From Diphasiastrum complanatum (lineage: Eukaryota > Streptophyta > Lycopodiopsida > Lycopodiales > Lycopodiaceae): 64,000 nucleotides of DNA. Below are positions 11,195 to 23,039 of the stretch, one piece after another. Each line of letters opens with the position of its first letter. Position 1 is the stretch's first letter. The notes below the pieces were generated by a model, which worked only from the letters and a program-made list of their open reading frames with translations, was not told the DNA's origin and ran no database searches. The stretch is from assembly GCA_029204225.1 (NCBI GenBank), contig CM055111.1:44617815-44681814 (forward strand), in the 5' to 3' direction. A program made the position numbers and the translations under genes.

Positions 11195-14100
11195 TATATT
11201 TGTGGAAAAAAAGCTTAAAAAAACCTGGGTGGATAAAGCGGTGGTTTGTCCTCAATGAAAAAACCAACCGCGTAAGTTTTCCTGTGGTTGGACTGTAAAT
11301 TGATGACAATCTCAAAAAAGTCCTCTTCTTGATAACATCAACTGTAATTTGCATAATTTATTTCTGCTATTGTTTTCTTAATAGGTAACTAATTTGCATA
11401 TGTTGGTGATGGCTTGATTTCCCCTCACAGCTTGGCTACACAAAGACCCCTGAGGAAAGACATTACAGAGGTGTCATCAATCTAGAGGTCTGCGCTTATT
11501 TACTACATCCTGTCAGCCATCTTGGTTACAATTCTTCCCTCAAATACAGAATTCCGGAGTCAGAAAGGACATGTAAACTCAGGAAGAGATGACACAGAAT
11601 ATGGAGAAGTTCCAAATAAAGCAAAAAATGTTTTTCTAGACCTAGAGAAGAAGATTTTATATAGACAAATTGTAGGAAGCACAACATTATGAAAAACTGT
11701 AGTATAAATGGAAGATAGGGAGCTAGAGTTAGATGAACAGAGCCATAATCCTAGTTGCTCTTTCAAGTTTTCTTGATTATGTAAATTAGAATTGTGTTCT
11801 CTCATCTCTTTTCAAACAGAATAATCTACAAGACAAGTTAGTGAATGGGGAAAAGCTCGAGACTCAAATTCTCTTGCATCTTTCTACACCCCTTTCTCTT
11901 ATCCACTTTCTAAGCTTCAAAGAGTTGTTAGATGAGTTATAGTAATCAATCTCAAAACAGCTCTAGGCTCATACTTTAGGTAAGTTTCTTCCCCCGGTTT
12001 TTTTCTCTCTTCGATTGGTGCAGAAATATTAAGATGCACTTCTGTCTTTGACACTTGAGAAGAGTACTCAATATGGTGTCATTGCTATAAAGAAAATATT
12101 CCACGTTTTTTGGAGACAATTTGTTGAACATTGAAGATTACATTAGCTAAGCATTTTCTACATGACTCTCGTCCAAACACACTGAAACATTTTCGATGAA
12201 TGCATGTGTTGATGAACGCTGTATCTTTTCCTGAACAGGAATGCTTTATTGAAGATGCACCTGATAAAGATGATGACGACGATACACCAACTACCACTAA
12301 ATCGTCAAAAGGATCTAAACGTAGCAGTGGGAAAGAATCCTCAACGGCATTGAGTCAGAGCCTTGCATTCAAAATCAGCAATAAAGTACCATACAAAACA
12401 GTTATCAAGGGTAGAGTCTCATGATGCCTTCTATTAGCTAAATTATGATCTTTTTCATTACTACTTGCAGTTTTAGGGAATGGTGTGCTCATGTCCAACG
12501 TTTCAACATTTTGAAACAGCACATTCCTCAATTCTATTTAAGGCTGACAGCTTGGCTGAGAAGCAAGAGTGGATGACTAAACTTCAGAATTGTGCTCAAC
12601 CATCCAAATCCTCATCAGCAAAGGGTTCCTCCGATGGTAATTCTCAGCCTCCAGATAACAACAGCTTGCAAATGCGTGGAAGTGTGCCCGAAAGTGCCTC
12701 GGTAAGGTTTTAGCTGTAGTCAAGGTGAATTTGTTGGTGTATGAATGATTTTTTATTTTACAGAATACACATAGAAGAAAGCAATTTTTATTGCACATAA
12801 CATAAACTTAGCACAACTAAACTTGCAGTTTGACTTATGGGAGATAAAATGTTTGAAGAAACAGCTACATGAAGTGAGTATTCAAATGTAGGAAGCAACC
12901 ACATTAGAGACATAAAGGTGGACATCAGAATTCTTCAAACAGTCATCCCAAGCAAGTGTTGCAGTCGGCAGCAAGGTGCTTGGCAGAGCCATTCCTTTTC
13001 CCTGCAAAAGTTGTAGCAGACTGTTCTACAAAGAATTGAGTTTCTGCCTTTCCAGAGACTGTGAAGAAGGGAACTCCAAAATTGTGGAGTCTTTTCAAGG
13101 GAGCCTTGAATGAATCATGTCTTCCAAGCTGCAGAGCCGTCTTGCGATCAAGTTATAATGAATATTAGGGTCCATTGAGCTAGAGTTTACTTCCAAATGC
13201 TGAGATGAACGTACTTCACGATGATATACGCTAGATTTTTGTTTTTTTAAGTTCTGCAAGTTTGTATTCATGTGTGACATGACAAATTGAGAGCAACTGA
13301 CACAAAAAAAAAATTACAGCCGTATAGAGTTTTGCAGTTTTGATGGCTTAGAGAATCAAGCATTTTGCTAGACTACCCTATATGTTTTGATTCCAAAAGT
13401 TGTCTTTTGATGTCAGCCAAACTTTCTGCCCATTGCTACAAATAGGTCTTTCTAATAATAAGCAGACAAAATTTGACCACTTCTTACAATTCGTTATTAC
13501 ATACAAGAGCTATTTATGAACTATTTCCCTTTTAATCCGTGGATTCATTTTTAAGGGGGAGCTAATTTTTTTTCCTGTTAAAGGTACTGGATCTTTCATC
13601 AAGTTGATTGGACTCAACTTTGTGATGAAATACTCAGCTTTTCTCAACCTGTGTTGCACTTATGATTGAACTTCATCTGATACAATAATCTTTCAAGCAT
13701 ATGTAAATACCTGTTTTCTACTAGCATTTTGGATCTGTGTGCATTGCAACTTGCATGGCAAATAGAGATTATAAAAATGTCTACCAAGAGACTTGTTTCA
13801 TGGCTGCTTGAGGATGCCGTCCATGTTATTGGCAGGAAACAATTCTAAGAAGACCTATTGATCCAGAAGAAGATTTGAAGCTTATGGCCCAAGAAGTTCG
13901 TGACTATGTAGAAGCCGTTTTGAATAGCCTTTCAGCCAACATACCAAAAGTACGTATGTCTAGTTCAATGAGAATGTGTTACTTGTTTCTCGTGGAGATT
14001 GAGGTTTTTGCTGTCAACTTAAGACGATTTCTGATTATTTGGTTGATCCAGTCTGATGTTTAATATTTGAACAGGCGATAGTACTGTCTCAAATTGAACG

Positions 14101-14815
14101 CGCAAAAGATGCTATGTTGAACAACCTTTACAGCTCAATCAGGTGTCAATCATCATTAAAAAGATTTCTGTTCAGATGAGTATATTAAATGTCTCAAAAT
14201 GTTTTGTCATGATCTATGACCACAAGTCATGCTTCTAAATCTAATTTGATGTCTTGGTTGTCAAAGCAAGCATCCTACATCAACCATTCAAGAGCTCTTG
14301 CAGGAGGACCCAGAAGTGAAACGCCGTCGTGAAAGATATAGGAAACAAGCTTCGATGCTTTCTCGCCTTACTCGTCAGCTAAGCTCGCGCGAAGCCAGGG
14401 TATCCACAGCTAATGGTTTCAGCGATGCAGGTGACATTTGTTGGCTGAATATTTTGAGCAACTCTTTGTGCTTGCCTATATGGCGCTTATGGTTTATTGA
14501 TTTCATGTGCTTTTTAAGGGGATTTAGCTCATTTCTCTTAACCTTTTCTCATAGAAATGTTAAATTGCAGGGTCGCCTGGAAGCTCAGGAAATGAGGATT
14601 GGCGAGTTGCCTTTGAGGAAGCGGCAAACACTACCAGCAACTCGTACGAAAATTTAACCTCAACAATTGAATCACCATGGTCATCAACAAATGGGCGTTC
14701 GGATCGTCGGAACAATGAGCCGGACGAGAATGGAAGTATTGGGCCAGGCCGTAGAACTCCAACAAGGCGACCTCCCCAACCTCCAGCAGGGAGTGCACCA
14801 GTGTACAGATATTAG
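11195..14815 (+). CDS. Dynamin-related protein 2 (DRP2), C-terminal half, eight exons
   Basis: Exons: 11195-11271, 11431-11487, 12239-12410, 12520-12701, 13836-13949, 14075-14142, 14267-14430, 14571-14815. All introns are GT-AG and the phases join without a break, giving about 358 residues ending in TAG. PH domain (about residues 1-120) contains [47 protein letters not shown] and [11 protein letters not shown]. The GED (about 155-260) contains [30 protein letters not shown], and [11 protein letters not shown] with [10 protein letters not shown] Pro/Arg tail ends [16 protein letters not shown]. Plant DRP2 is a large GTPase that works with clathrin in endocytosis and cell-plate formation. PH binds phosphoinositides, GED assists assembly, and the tail binds SH3 proteins. 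GTPase and middle domains are not in the window: either a very long repeat-filled intron or a 5' truncation. Intact splice sites argue for the former. Confidence 0.92.
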
Positions 14816-15163
14816 CTAATCTTGTTGTTTGATTTATCTGGGCACTGAACAGATTAGAACAAAAATTATCGCTAAAGAAGCTCTGGATTGGTTGAAAGTT
14901 TGTTTCAACAGTCCTCGTCTTTGAGTCATATAACCAGATTCTAGCTCTTTAGCGTTTTGGCCACAGATATGTTATGTATAGCTACAGGACTTCCTCCTTA
15001 TTTTCTGTGTCACATCCGATTTTTTCTGACAATTGGGAATCTTTCTCGTGGTGTTCAGTCGCCAGCGCAATCAAATCAAACTTGACTGCACTTGATTCTT
15101 TAATTCTATCAGCCGAGCATCTTCATGTATTGTTTTGACAGCAAGTTAGCTGGAGAGAATAAA
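14816..15163 (+). terminator. DRP2 3' UTR with candidate poly(A) signal
   Basis: After the TAG the sequence is T-rich, without coding signal. AATAAA occurs at 15158-15163, a plausible near-upstream element. The cleavage site is not determinable. Confidence 0.45.
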
Positions 15164-15475
15164 ATTCGCGGCTTGATTATGGTTATTTTACTACTGAGTC
15201 GAGCATCTTCACACACGAGGAAATTGTTGCAGAACTACGGTGATATTAGCGAGAATAATTTGATTTTTGTACAGCTGATCTTGAGCGTGAGAATGGATCT
15301 GGGTAGTGATGAGTTTCATTCGCCATCGCCTCAGCACATCAGCATCCATGTTCTCTTAACATTGAGGGAAAATAGGGAAACTCTGGGACAACCTTGGGAA
15401 TGCACTTGGTGCAGTGGCAATCTGAATCGCTGTAGAAACTTCTGTTCAATTATAAATGGAGGACATCAATACTAG

Positions 15476-16980
15476 TATGCCGTTCATGAAAATGATATCA
15501 TAAACATCTCTGAGATGTTTGAAAGAATTTATCAGACCTAGGTATATTTGGATCTGGTGGATTTTTATGGTCATTGTTTTGTTGAACCCTTGATACGATC
15601 CTTTCACATGGTTTAATTCCTCATTACCACTGCAACAAAAAATTTACAATAAACTACTTAGCACTATGATAACAGCAACATAGTTGTGCGCGTGCTGACA
15701 AACCTCCTTTAGTTGTAGAACCATAACCAAGCGAAAATCAGCATATTCAATGTAGCTACTATCAAATTGACGTGAAATGGAACTCATTTTTGTGCTAGTC
15801 CCGGACTATTTGTAAAATATTTCATTAGTTTGATGGATAGAGTTGATATAAAAGTTTCTGATATGGTGCAGACACTTATTTTCAGCATTTTACATAAGCT
15901 ACTTTGAATGTTCATTTCCATCTCTAGACAACTCTGACTTGAAACTGTGTTGGATGGACGTGTTGTTGTCATCGTAGAGGATCATAATAATTAGAAATTT
16001 AGAAAACTATTGCGGTATTTAGTATTGCATGGTCACTTTGAAGGTATTGGCACTTTTGGCACATCTAGATTTTTTCACAGCTTGAAGTCAGTCGCTCTGA
16101 TTTTAGAATTAGCAAATATATGTATCACCATGAACGTGAAAGTATTTGCTTAGATTCTTGGTAGTTGGTGACACTTGATTAAGAGATCCAATTGAAAAGC
16201 CTCTAATCTGATGCGAACAATGCAACACTTGACATGTGTCAATTTTGAAGGGTGTTTGATTGGCATGACTTGCTTATCATTGGCTTGATATCAAAGGTTC
16301 ATTGTTCGAAGTGATAGAGTAAATTTTAACATTCGCAATGTTTTGCGTAGTTTGTTTGTAGTAAGGGAGATATGGAGGGAAGACTTGATCAAAAAAGTCT
16401 TTTTAAAGGAATACTTGAGATAGCAACTTTGAAGTTTGAATGGTCATGTCTCTCTATAGAAAGCAAAATATGATGCTATTAAGTAGACAATCAGACATTA
16501 GGTTTTATTCACAATATTGCGCATAGACTTGGAAATACACTCCAATCTTATGTGTTTGGCATATCATGACTTGCTTATCGTTAACTTTAAGTCAATATAC
16601 TCAGACGTTCTTATCATTAACTTTAAATCAATGGCTTTGTTTTAACTTAGAGAGGTATGTGACAAAGATTTGTTTAATTTGTTTGGGCAAATATTCCTTT
16701 TCAAAGTCTCAACTCTAGGCCTCGCATATTGCCTACAACTCTAGTATTAAATCATCTAACATTTTAGTAAGAAGCCTCTATTAGGTGTTGTATTCCAACT
16801 TAACTAGGTTTTTTTTATTTTTTTCTCGTCAATATTAATGTTGACCATAAGATGTTTTACATTACAAGATATATATACAAGCTTTCAGTGCTTGGGTGAT
16901 ATTCCCAACAATCCATAGGTCAATCGAATTGAGTGCCTTACCATTTTTTAATTATCAACAAAATAAACAAATGTAAGTGA
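15476..16980. other. No gene seen
   Basis: AT-rich intergenic sequence. All frames are short and without recognisable domains. Phrases such as TTATCATTAACTTTAA recur near 16575 and 16613, hinting at old repeats. Confidence 0.45.
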
Positions 16981-17128
16981 CCAAAATTTCTTGTCATGTC
17001 TCTACTTAATTTGAATGTTCTGTAGTCACCTTAGTTTCCAAGCTTCACTCAACCCAAATTTTCTTTTCATGTCTCTACTTAATTTGAATGCTCTATAGTG
17101 ACCCTAGTCGGTATGCTTCACTCAACAC
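16981..17128. repeat. Tandem duplication of about 73 bp
   Basis: Two adjacent units each contain CATGTCTCTACTTAATTTG, then AATG(T/C)TCT(G/A)TAGT, and end in CTTCACTCAAC. They differ at several positions, so the duplication is not recent. Confidence 0.75.
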
Positions 17129-17129
17129 A

Positions 17130-17700
17130 AGCCACCCCAACAACACAAATTTTCAAATCTATAGTTTGTTTTGTTTCTTGCAATCCTAATCCTCTATAAG
17201 ATGGCTACTCTTGCGAGTTGCCAAAATTCCAACATTCGTGTCAATACATTCCAATATCACTTAACAACCAAGTCCCATGTCTTGTTCTTCGTTATGACTT
17301 CCATTTCTGTCTCCATAGCTGGTCGCCATTCCTTGTGCTCCTTTGCTTCGTCAAATGAATTAGGTTTTTGAGTCTTGAGCATTGTAGCCATCAAAGCTAG
17401 GTTCATGTCTAGCCTTTGAGGGGGTTTTTGGTCCCTTGTAGACCTCTTGAGCTCTCTTTGTTTGCTAGATTCGGTATTCTCTCCCTTCTTCATGTCACAT
17501 GTTACTTGGAGTCTCAATTTCGGTCTTCTCCTTTTCTCCTGGATCCTTTGCATCCACGCCAACTTCCTAGTTTACTTTCACATGCACTCCATCCAAAGGC
17601 TCATAAATCATTCCATCTTGCTCATGATTACTCTGAAGAGCTTTTCAGTGGACTAGGATTAGCCATGTAGATATGGCATGGTAGAGATCATTGCATACAT
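17130..17700 (-). pseudogene. Copia pol fragment (integrase-RT linker)
   Basis: The - strand frame ending near 17257 contains LKTQKPNSFDEAKEHKEWRP and AMETEMEVITKNKTWDLV, the copia signature just before the RT domain. Upstream on the same strand is charged linker sequence with stops. RT blocks do not follow clearly at lower coordinates. It is a small decayed fragment. Confidence 0.8.
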
Positions 17701-17879
17701 CAGGGATCCGATAATTGATTGATATTTCTCCTCATTGGTCTGAGGGCATTCCTCTTTTAACTTTCAGACCTGGATCCATTCATGAAATTGAATTTGTTAA
17801 CAAATTTGGCTCCGAAATTCGACTTTGTGTTGTTGGATTTTAATGCTTAAGTCCAAATCCATTCGGTAATGAGCATCTT

Positions 17880-18200
17880 GAAAAATCTGTCGAAGTCTGA
17901 CTCCATCGACTTCAAAGTGATCGAAGTCTGAAGTCCAACTTCATCGACGTCGACTTCTCCATGTATATACTCAACTTACTCCACCAAATTGACATTCCAT
18001 CACTTACTCGACATCATCGACTCACCTGACTTACCCGACATCGACGTACCCGACTCACTCGTCGACTTCAACTCCAACTCCATCGACTCCATCAACATCG
18101 ACTTACTCGACATCGACTTCAACACTAACTCCATCAACTCCGTCGAAACCAAACTTCGTCGACACTTCATCAACTCTCAAATAACTCAACTTACTTGACT
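17880..18200. repeat. TCGAC-rich degenerate short repeats
   Basis: CATCGACTC, ATCGACTTC, ACTCGACATC and similar units recur more than a dozen times over about 320 bp, in phase with a 69-codon frame (17989-18198) rich in Asp, Ile, Asn and Ser. The frame looks like a by-product of the repeat. TCGA palindromes are unusually dense compared with the flanks. Confidence 0.7.
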
Positions 18201-18299
18201 CCCTCATCAGGGAAAAGTCGATCCATGTACTGTCAGACGATCATTTGCATTCCATCCTACGGCCACGGTCGGTTGCTTCTCCTACACTAGTTCAGATGG

Positions 18300-18400
18300 A
18301 ACTCACCTATTTGAAGGGGACAAGATTCTTCTTCTCTCTCCCACACTCTTTCTCTCTTCTCTGCTCTTCTCTTCTCTTCTCTCCTTTTCCTTCTAGTAGA
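18300..18400. repeat. CT-rich tract
   Basis: Pyrimidine-rich stretch made of TTCTCTC and CTTCT units, possibly part of an LTR leader or promoter-like sequence. No element boundary is visible. Confidence 0.5.
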
Positions 18401-18599
18401 ACAAGTTATGGATCACCAACGCCTACATTCCAATGAGTGCAAACAAACCTCCAATTGCACCGGTAAGTCTTTTCTTAACATATCTTTTCTTGTTGTGGAT
18501 CTGCTATTATCAAAGAAATGACAAGCAATAGTATTGATATTATGCATCGCTGCTAGTATAAGAAAATTTGTTGGATTTACGAATAAATAAATTATGTTA

Positions 18600-19095
18600 T
18601 TTATCGTTGCTAGCATTACTACTATCCATCACGACTACCATCGTTGGCCAGAATCATTGATAGTAAGTGAAATCGCTATCATTAAGTGTTGTATAGTTTC
18701 CTAGTGCTATCATTTAGTAGGGCATCACTATCATTTGGTGTTGAATGATTTAGCAATACATGCTAGCTATCCATCACTGTAGGGATCTGGTGTAGCACTA
18801 CCAAAATCTATCATGATCATGCATTATCAATGCTCATTTATGATAAAGCAATACATCGCTGGCAGAATACTAGTAGGCATTCCATCACGGCCAAATACTA
18901 TTGAGGAGTCCATCGCTACCAGAATTAGTAGCATCATTGCATAGTTTCTATAGTATATGCTACAAATAGTTACACTTTTGAATATGAATGCTACTCCATC
19001 GCTACTATATCAACGATATTTCCACATTATGTTCTGGTTATGATATGCTCTATCTACACAAAACTATTTGATGTGCACCATCGCTACTTTCCAAC
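18600..19095. repeat. Dispersed CCATCGCTAC / CCATCACTG repeats
   Basis: About nine related words occur: near 18626, 18641, 18723, 18769, 18859, 18889, 18910, 18980 and 19058, as CCATCACGAC, CCATCGTTGG, CCATCACTGT, CATCGCTGGC, CCATCACGGC, CCATCGCTAC. Several are followed by CCAGAAT or similar. Spacing is irregular, about 15-90 bp. The same kind of word recurs at 32950-33520. Confidence 0.65.
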
Positions 19096-19947
19096 GATGG
19101 AATGCCAAAAGTTTGATAATAGATAATGTCTAAGGAAAAGCCATATATTGTTCTTTCTCTCTGACCATGAAGAGCTCTCTACAAAGATACAATTGTTGAT
19201 GATTATTGCTATTATCTCTGTCTCTCACAGTTTAGCAGCAAAGTAGCAAAAGGTAGCACGAAGAACATAATCATATTGATAAATTTTAATAGACAGCAAG
19301 AATAAGGTATGTATATTGCTCTTAATCTTCCAGCTCTTCACCATGCAAGAGCTATGATTTGCTATACAACTGTAGTAGTTTGGATAACAAAATGTAAAAA
19401 CAACATTCCTTTCATGCGTATGACTTTGCAAATACTATACATAGAAATGGATATGGAAGTAAACATTTCTCAACTACAATCAAACGCAAACATGATTGTC
19501 TCACAAGGATCATTTGCGTCTACTATTCAGGTTGGTACTTTACATGTACTTCAGTCCTTTCATCTTATTTGTTTAAAATAAATCATAAAGAGTATGGTGA
19601 CAACGTGAGAGACTGCTATAAAAAAGAAGAATAATTCCTAACGGTCTCTTTATGAATACATCTCATCTCCATCATGCAATATCGCAGCATACAAATTCAA
19701 TGCTTATTGTAGGGTAAATGGTAACCCTCTTTAGTCATAATTGTTAAACCGATTTACATGCTTTAAAGTACATAGACTTGTACAAAGGTCGTTTCACATA
19801 CGGATATTGTGGTGTTTTCTGCTTTCTACGTCACGATCAATTTTTTTTTTTTTAAATGGTAAAATAGCTTGCGGACTCTTGTATAGCATGGATTTGCTCA
19901 AGAATTTACGTGAATTGTACTTTATCTGTTTACAGATACGAAGATTG

Positions 19948-20151
19948 GTATGGCATGGATTTGCCCTAAACTTCACGTATTGGTCCAAGCTACTTATTTG
20001 TTTGCATATTGCTACATTTCTTATACAGCTTACTGTTTAATGCAGTGTTGTATGGCATGGATTTGCCCTAAACTTCACGTACTGGTCCAAGCTACTTATT
20101 TGTTTGCAAATTGCTACATTTCTTATACAGCTTACTGTCTAATGCAGTGCT
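19948..20151. repeat. 102-bp tandem duplication (two copies, a third degenerate)
   Basis: Copies at 19948-20049 and 20050-20151 differ at only about four positions. A weaker relative of the first half lies at about 19876-19945. The unit length is a multiple of three, so a chance frame of 34 codons (MAWICPKLHVL...) is duplicated exactly. I see no sign that it is a gene. Confidence 0.9.
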
Positions 20152-20340
20152 GTATTTATATTTAAGATATGGACCAAAACTATCAAACTGATCAACATGG
20201 CATTTGCCCTGATACGATGTCAATATGGTTTTGCTTATCGTTGTACCCAACTTGCAGTAAGGAAAGATTGGACTTTAAAATTTTATTTACACTGCAAGTT
20301 GATTAGTTAGGTTAAACATATTTTGTACATGGACAACAAC

Positions 20341-20685
20341 TGACATTCAGCGTTGCCACTTGTCTTCCTCACTGTGCTAACTTGCACAGTTTTATGGTGG
20401 GATGGTGGCAGGTACCAGCTGGATGTCTTGAAATATGTCTTGCTTTACTATGCTTTATTAGTACTATATACTTTTCAACTATGTGTTTCGTTGTTGGTTT
20501 ATGAATAAAGGGTTTTAAAAGGTTTTGGTCTTGACTTTTCAAGAGGAGCTTTGATCTGTTTATCTCTCTCTATGCATCCTTGAAGTGTAAATTCGACTAT
20601 CCTTTGGCCAGGATAGTATCAAAACCTTTACTTTACTTGGATTCATAAGCTAACATAGGTTTGTTTTATGTTTTAGTCCTCAGGA
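20341..20685 (+). repeat. LTR-like sequence of element A
   Basis: This segment begins TGACATTCAGCG and ends just before a PBS-like sequence. It is related to the reverse complement of 31470-31830: shared words include CACTTGTCTTCCTCAC, GTGGGATGGTGGCAGGTA, TCTCTCTATGCATC, ATTCATAAGCTAACA. Its ends are not canonical TG..CA, so the boundary is an estimate. Confidence 0.55.
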
Positions 20686-20699
20686 TGGTATCAGGGCAT
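20686..20699 (+). other. Primer-binding-site-like sequence, tRNA-iMet type
   Basis: TGGTATCAGGGCAT differs by one base from the common iMet PBS (TGGTATCAGAGC) and lies 8 bp before a long gag-like frame. The equivalent in copy B is TGGTTTCAGGATGC at 31456-31469 on the - strand. Confidence 0.6.
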
Positions 20700-20706
20700 T
20701 GTAAAT

Positions 20707-22492
20707 TTGGGTTATGGGGAGCCCCTTCCTCCCCCTAATCTATTCATTCAAACTTTGATCATTTGCATGAAAAAAGTTGTCTTGTTGTATAGTTTTATTA
20801 ATGGAACATATCGTACTACATGTAATGTTGTTGGACCTGAAGATAAGGTGCTATGTTTTACTAACCTTTTGGATACATTACATTGGGTTAAGATGTACTT
20901 GGAATTTGGCAAAACCAAGATCAATCCCTTGGATACCATTGAAATGTTTGCTGCAAATTTGGCTGGGCTTGCTGAAAAATATGAGAGGGAAGAAAAATTT
21001 TATAATTTTTATATTAGAAAAGTCTTTTCATGCCTTGAAAAAGAAAATGACCCTCTTTATGCTGAACCTACTCCTGCTTTACCTGAATCACCTCCTTCTC
21101 CACATTCTCTTGTCTTCTTTGATGATCTGGATGAAGATAGTACCTCGCAACTTGAAACCTTCTCTCAAGACATCTATGACATTGGTGATCAATCCACTTT
21201 TGAATTTTGCCAATCCAAAAATTACCAAGTCCCTTTTGTACCTGCACGAACTATTGAACTCAAATCCACACACACTTCTTACAAACTTTGGAGCTTACCC
21301 ACTGTCAATTTTATTGCCCCTCTACCTATCGAGCTTTGGATCATTCTGGCACATCTTACTGAATAAGAAGTCAGATCTGCAAACTTGTTGTTCTAAACAA
21401 AAATTCCATTCTTGATACTCCTATAGCCTTTGATAATGTCATTCGAATGAACAAATTTGAGTCTTCATATTGCCCTTCTGAACAAACCTGGGCACGAATT
21501 TGTGGACATTTTAACACTGGTTTTAATAGAATGCATCTCCACCAAGCCATAATTTGGAACTGGAAAAGACCTTTTTCCAAATGTAGATGTGGTGACAAAT
21601 GCAAAAATCAATCCTCCATTATCTGATTTGACCATGCCATCTGGTACACATGATGAATAACCTGAGCATTTTCTTCTTTGGTGCTTTCCCACAAAACCAA
21701 CTCAATGTCTTTTTTCTTTGGCTACACAAGCCTGCTAGGAAAATGGTCAGAGCACACATTACTTTTCTCTATTTATGCTAGTACTTGATAGATGCATGCA
21801 TTGAACTTGCCACAAATCCCTCTGCCAAACTCCTTGCACATCTAGGCGATGCCAAAAATATTAGAAAAATACAACACTTGCTTAAAAGACCTAGCTTCTC
21901 TACACTGGAAGTCAAATTCTTTCAAAATTCTAATGAATGTACTGGCACTTTCAATCTCAACAACCCAAGCTCTGTTCTCTCTGGCCAAGGTAAAAGAAGG
22001 AAATTCATTGGATACAAAGGGAAAGAGGGACAAGGAAGTGGTACAATGAATGAGTTGCTAGTCAAGAAGCTAAATTTCTATAGGGATTGATATGCTTGTA
22101 GGACAAAGAAGTTTTGAAAAGGAGGGAGGTTATCAGAAATGAGTTGGATCGCATGCAACTCATTACGTAGACATGTTGCGGTCGTAGAATTAGATGAGAG
22201 TTTATCAAGTTTTGTTAAGATCAGACTAGCTAGTATTCTAGTTTTGCCTGATGAATTTCAAGAGGTTGGTAAATTAGGCCCCTCTGAAGACGGTATCGCT
22301 CCATTTGTTAAGGAGCCTCAACCATCTGCCAGTGGTATAGTTGGTGACCAAGGAGAACTGGCTGAGGTGGTTGAACAAGGATACAATGTGGTCAAAGAAA
22401 TTGTAATTCAGGATGACACAACACCTCCAATAAACACATGGGTTGGAAGGGTTGCTACTCCAGATCCTGATGATTCGGTTGAGAATTTTTGA
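20707..22492 (+). pseudogene. Unrecognised gag-like protein of element A
   Basis: The first frame (20707-21363, 219 codons) starts MGYGEPLPPPN and contains ETFSQDIYDIGDQ and APLPIELWIILAHLTE. After a stop and frame changes the reading continues: ILDTPIAFDNVIRMNKFE-like sequence, HQAIIWNWKRPFSKCRCGDKC near 21540-21600, IDACIELATNPSAKLLAHL (21785-21845) and SFSTLEVKF. A further frame, 22139-22492, has an acidic C-terminus. The same blocks recur on the - strand at 27383-28131 and 31172-31455, so this is a repeated coding element. I do not recognise the family. Position after an LTR-like segment and PBS suggests a gag; no protease, RT or integrase follows. Confidence 0.6.
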
Positions 22493-23039
22493 GACTTGTA
22501 TTTAAAAACACTTATTTATAAAAAGTTCTTGTTTATTCAAAAGATTACTGTATTTTCTGTACAAAATATTCATTTTTTTTTTTGCTAAGTGATTTTGTTG
22601 TTAAATAATATTTGTTATAATTAGCATATTTTTTTGGATACTATATTTGTTTAGTTTACTTGATTGTTAACATACAAATATCAAATTTTAAACAGAATGT
22701 TCCTATTGTCAAATTCATGTCAAAGTATTTTTTGTTTTTTTTTTCAGTTAAAAAATAATTTTGAAAATGTTCTTATCACTTGCTTAATTTAACAACTATT
22801 TTTCATGATAACAAATTGCACATTAATGATATTTTTATTTTTTGAGCCATTTCAGTGTAAAGTTTTAAAAATATTTTGCAATACCTTCTTCCAATTTTAA
22901 ATTTGCTAAATATACAATTTTTCATATTAATGAAATCATTTACAAATTTAGGGTTCAAAAACTACTTGAATTTCAAAAAATTATAAATCACACAAAAAAT
23001 TGGGTCTTGTGCCATTTCTCATTTCATAAGATTTCGTGT
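22493..23039. other. AT-rich spacer, no gene seen
   Basis: Very AT-rich (poly-T and TTTAAAA words) sequence between element A and the next gypsy fragment. It may be element A's 3' untranslated region. No polypurine tract or LTR could be identified. Confidence 0.45.

Noticed and set aside
12577-12798. - strand frame of 73 codons over a DRP2 exon
   Set aside because: Antisense shadow of the PH exon.
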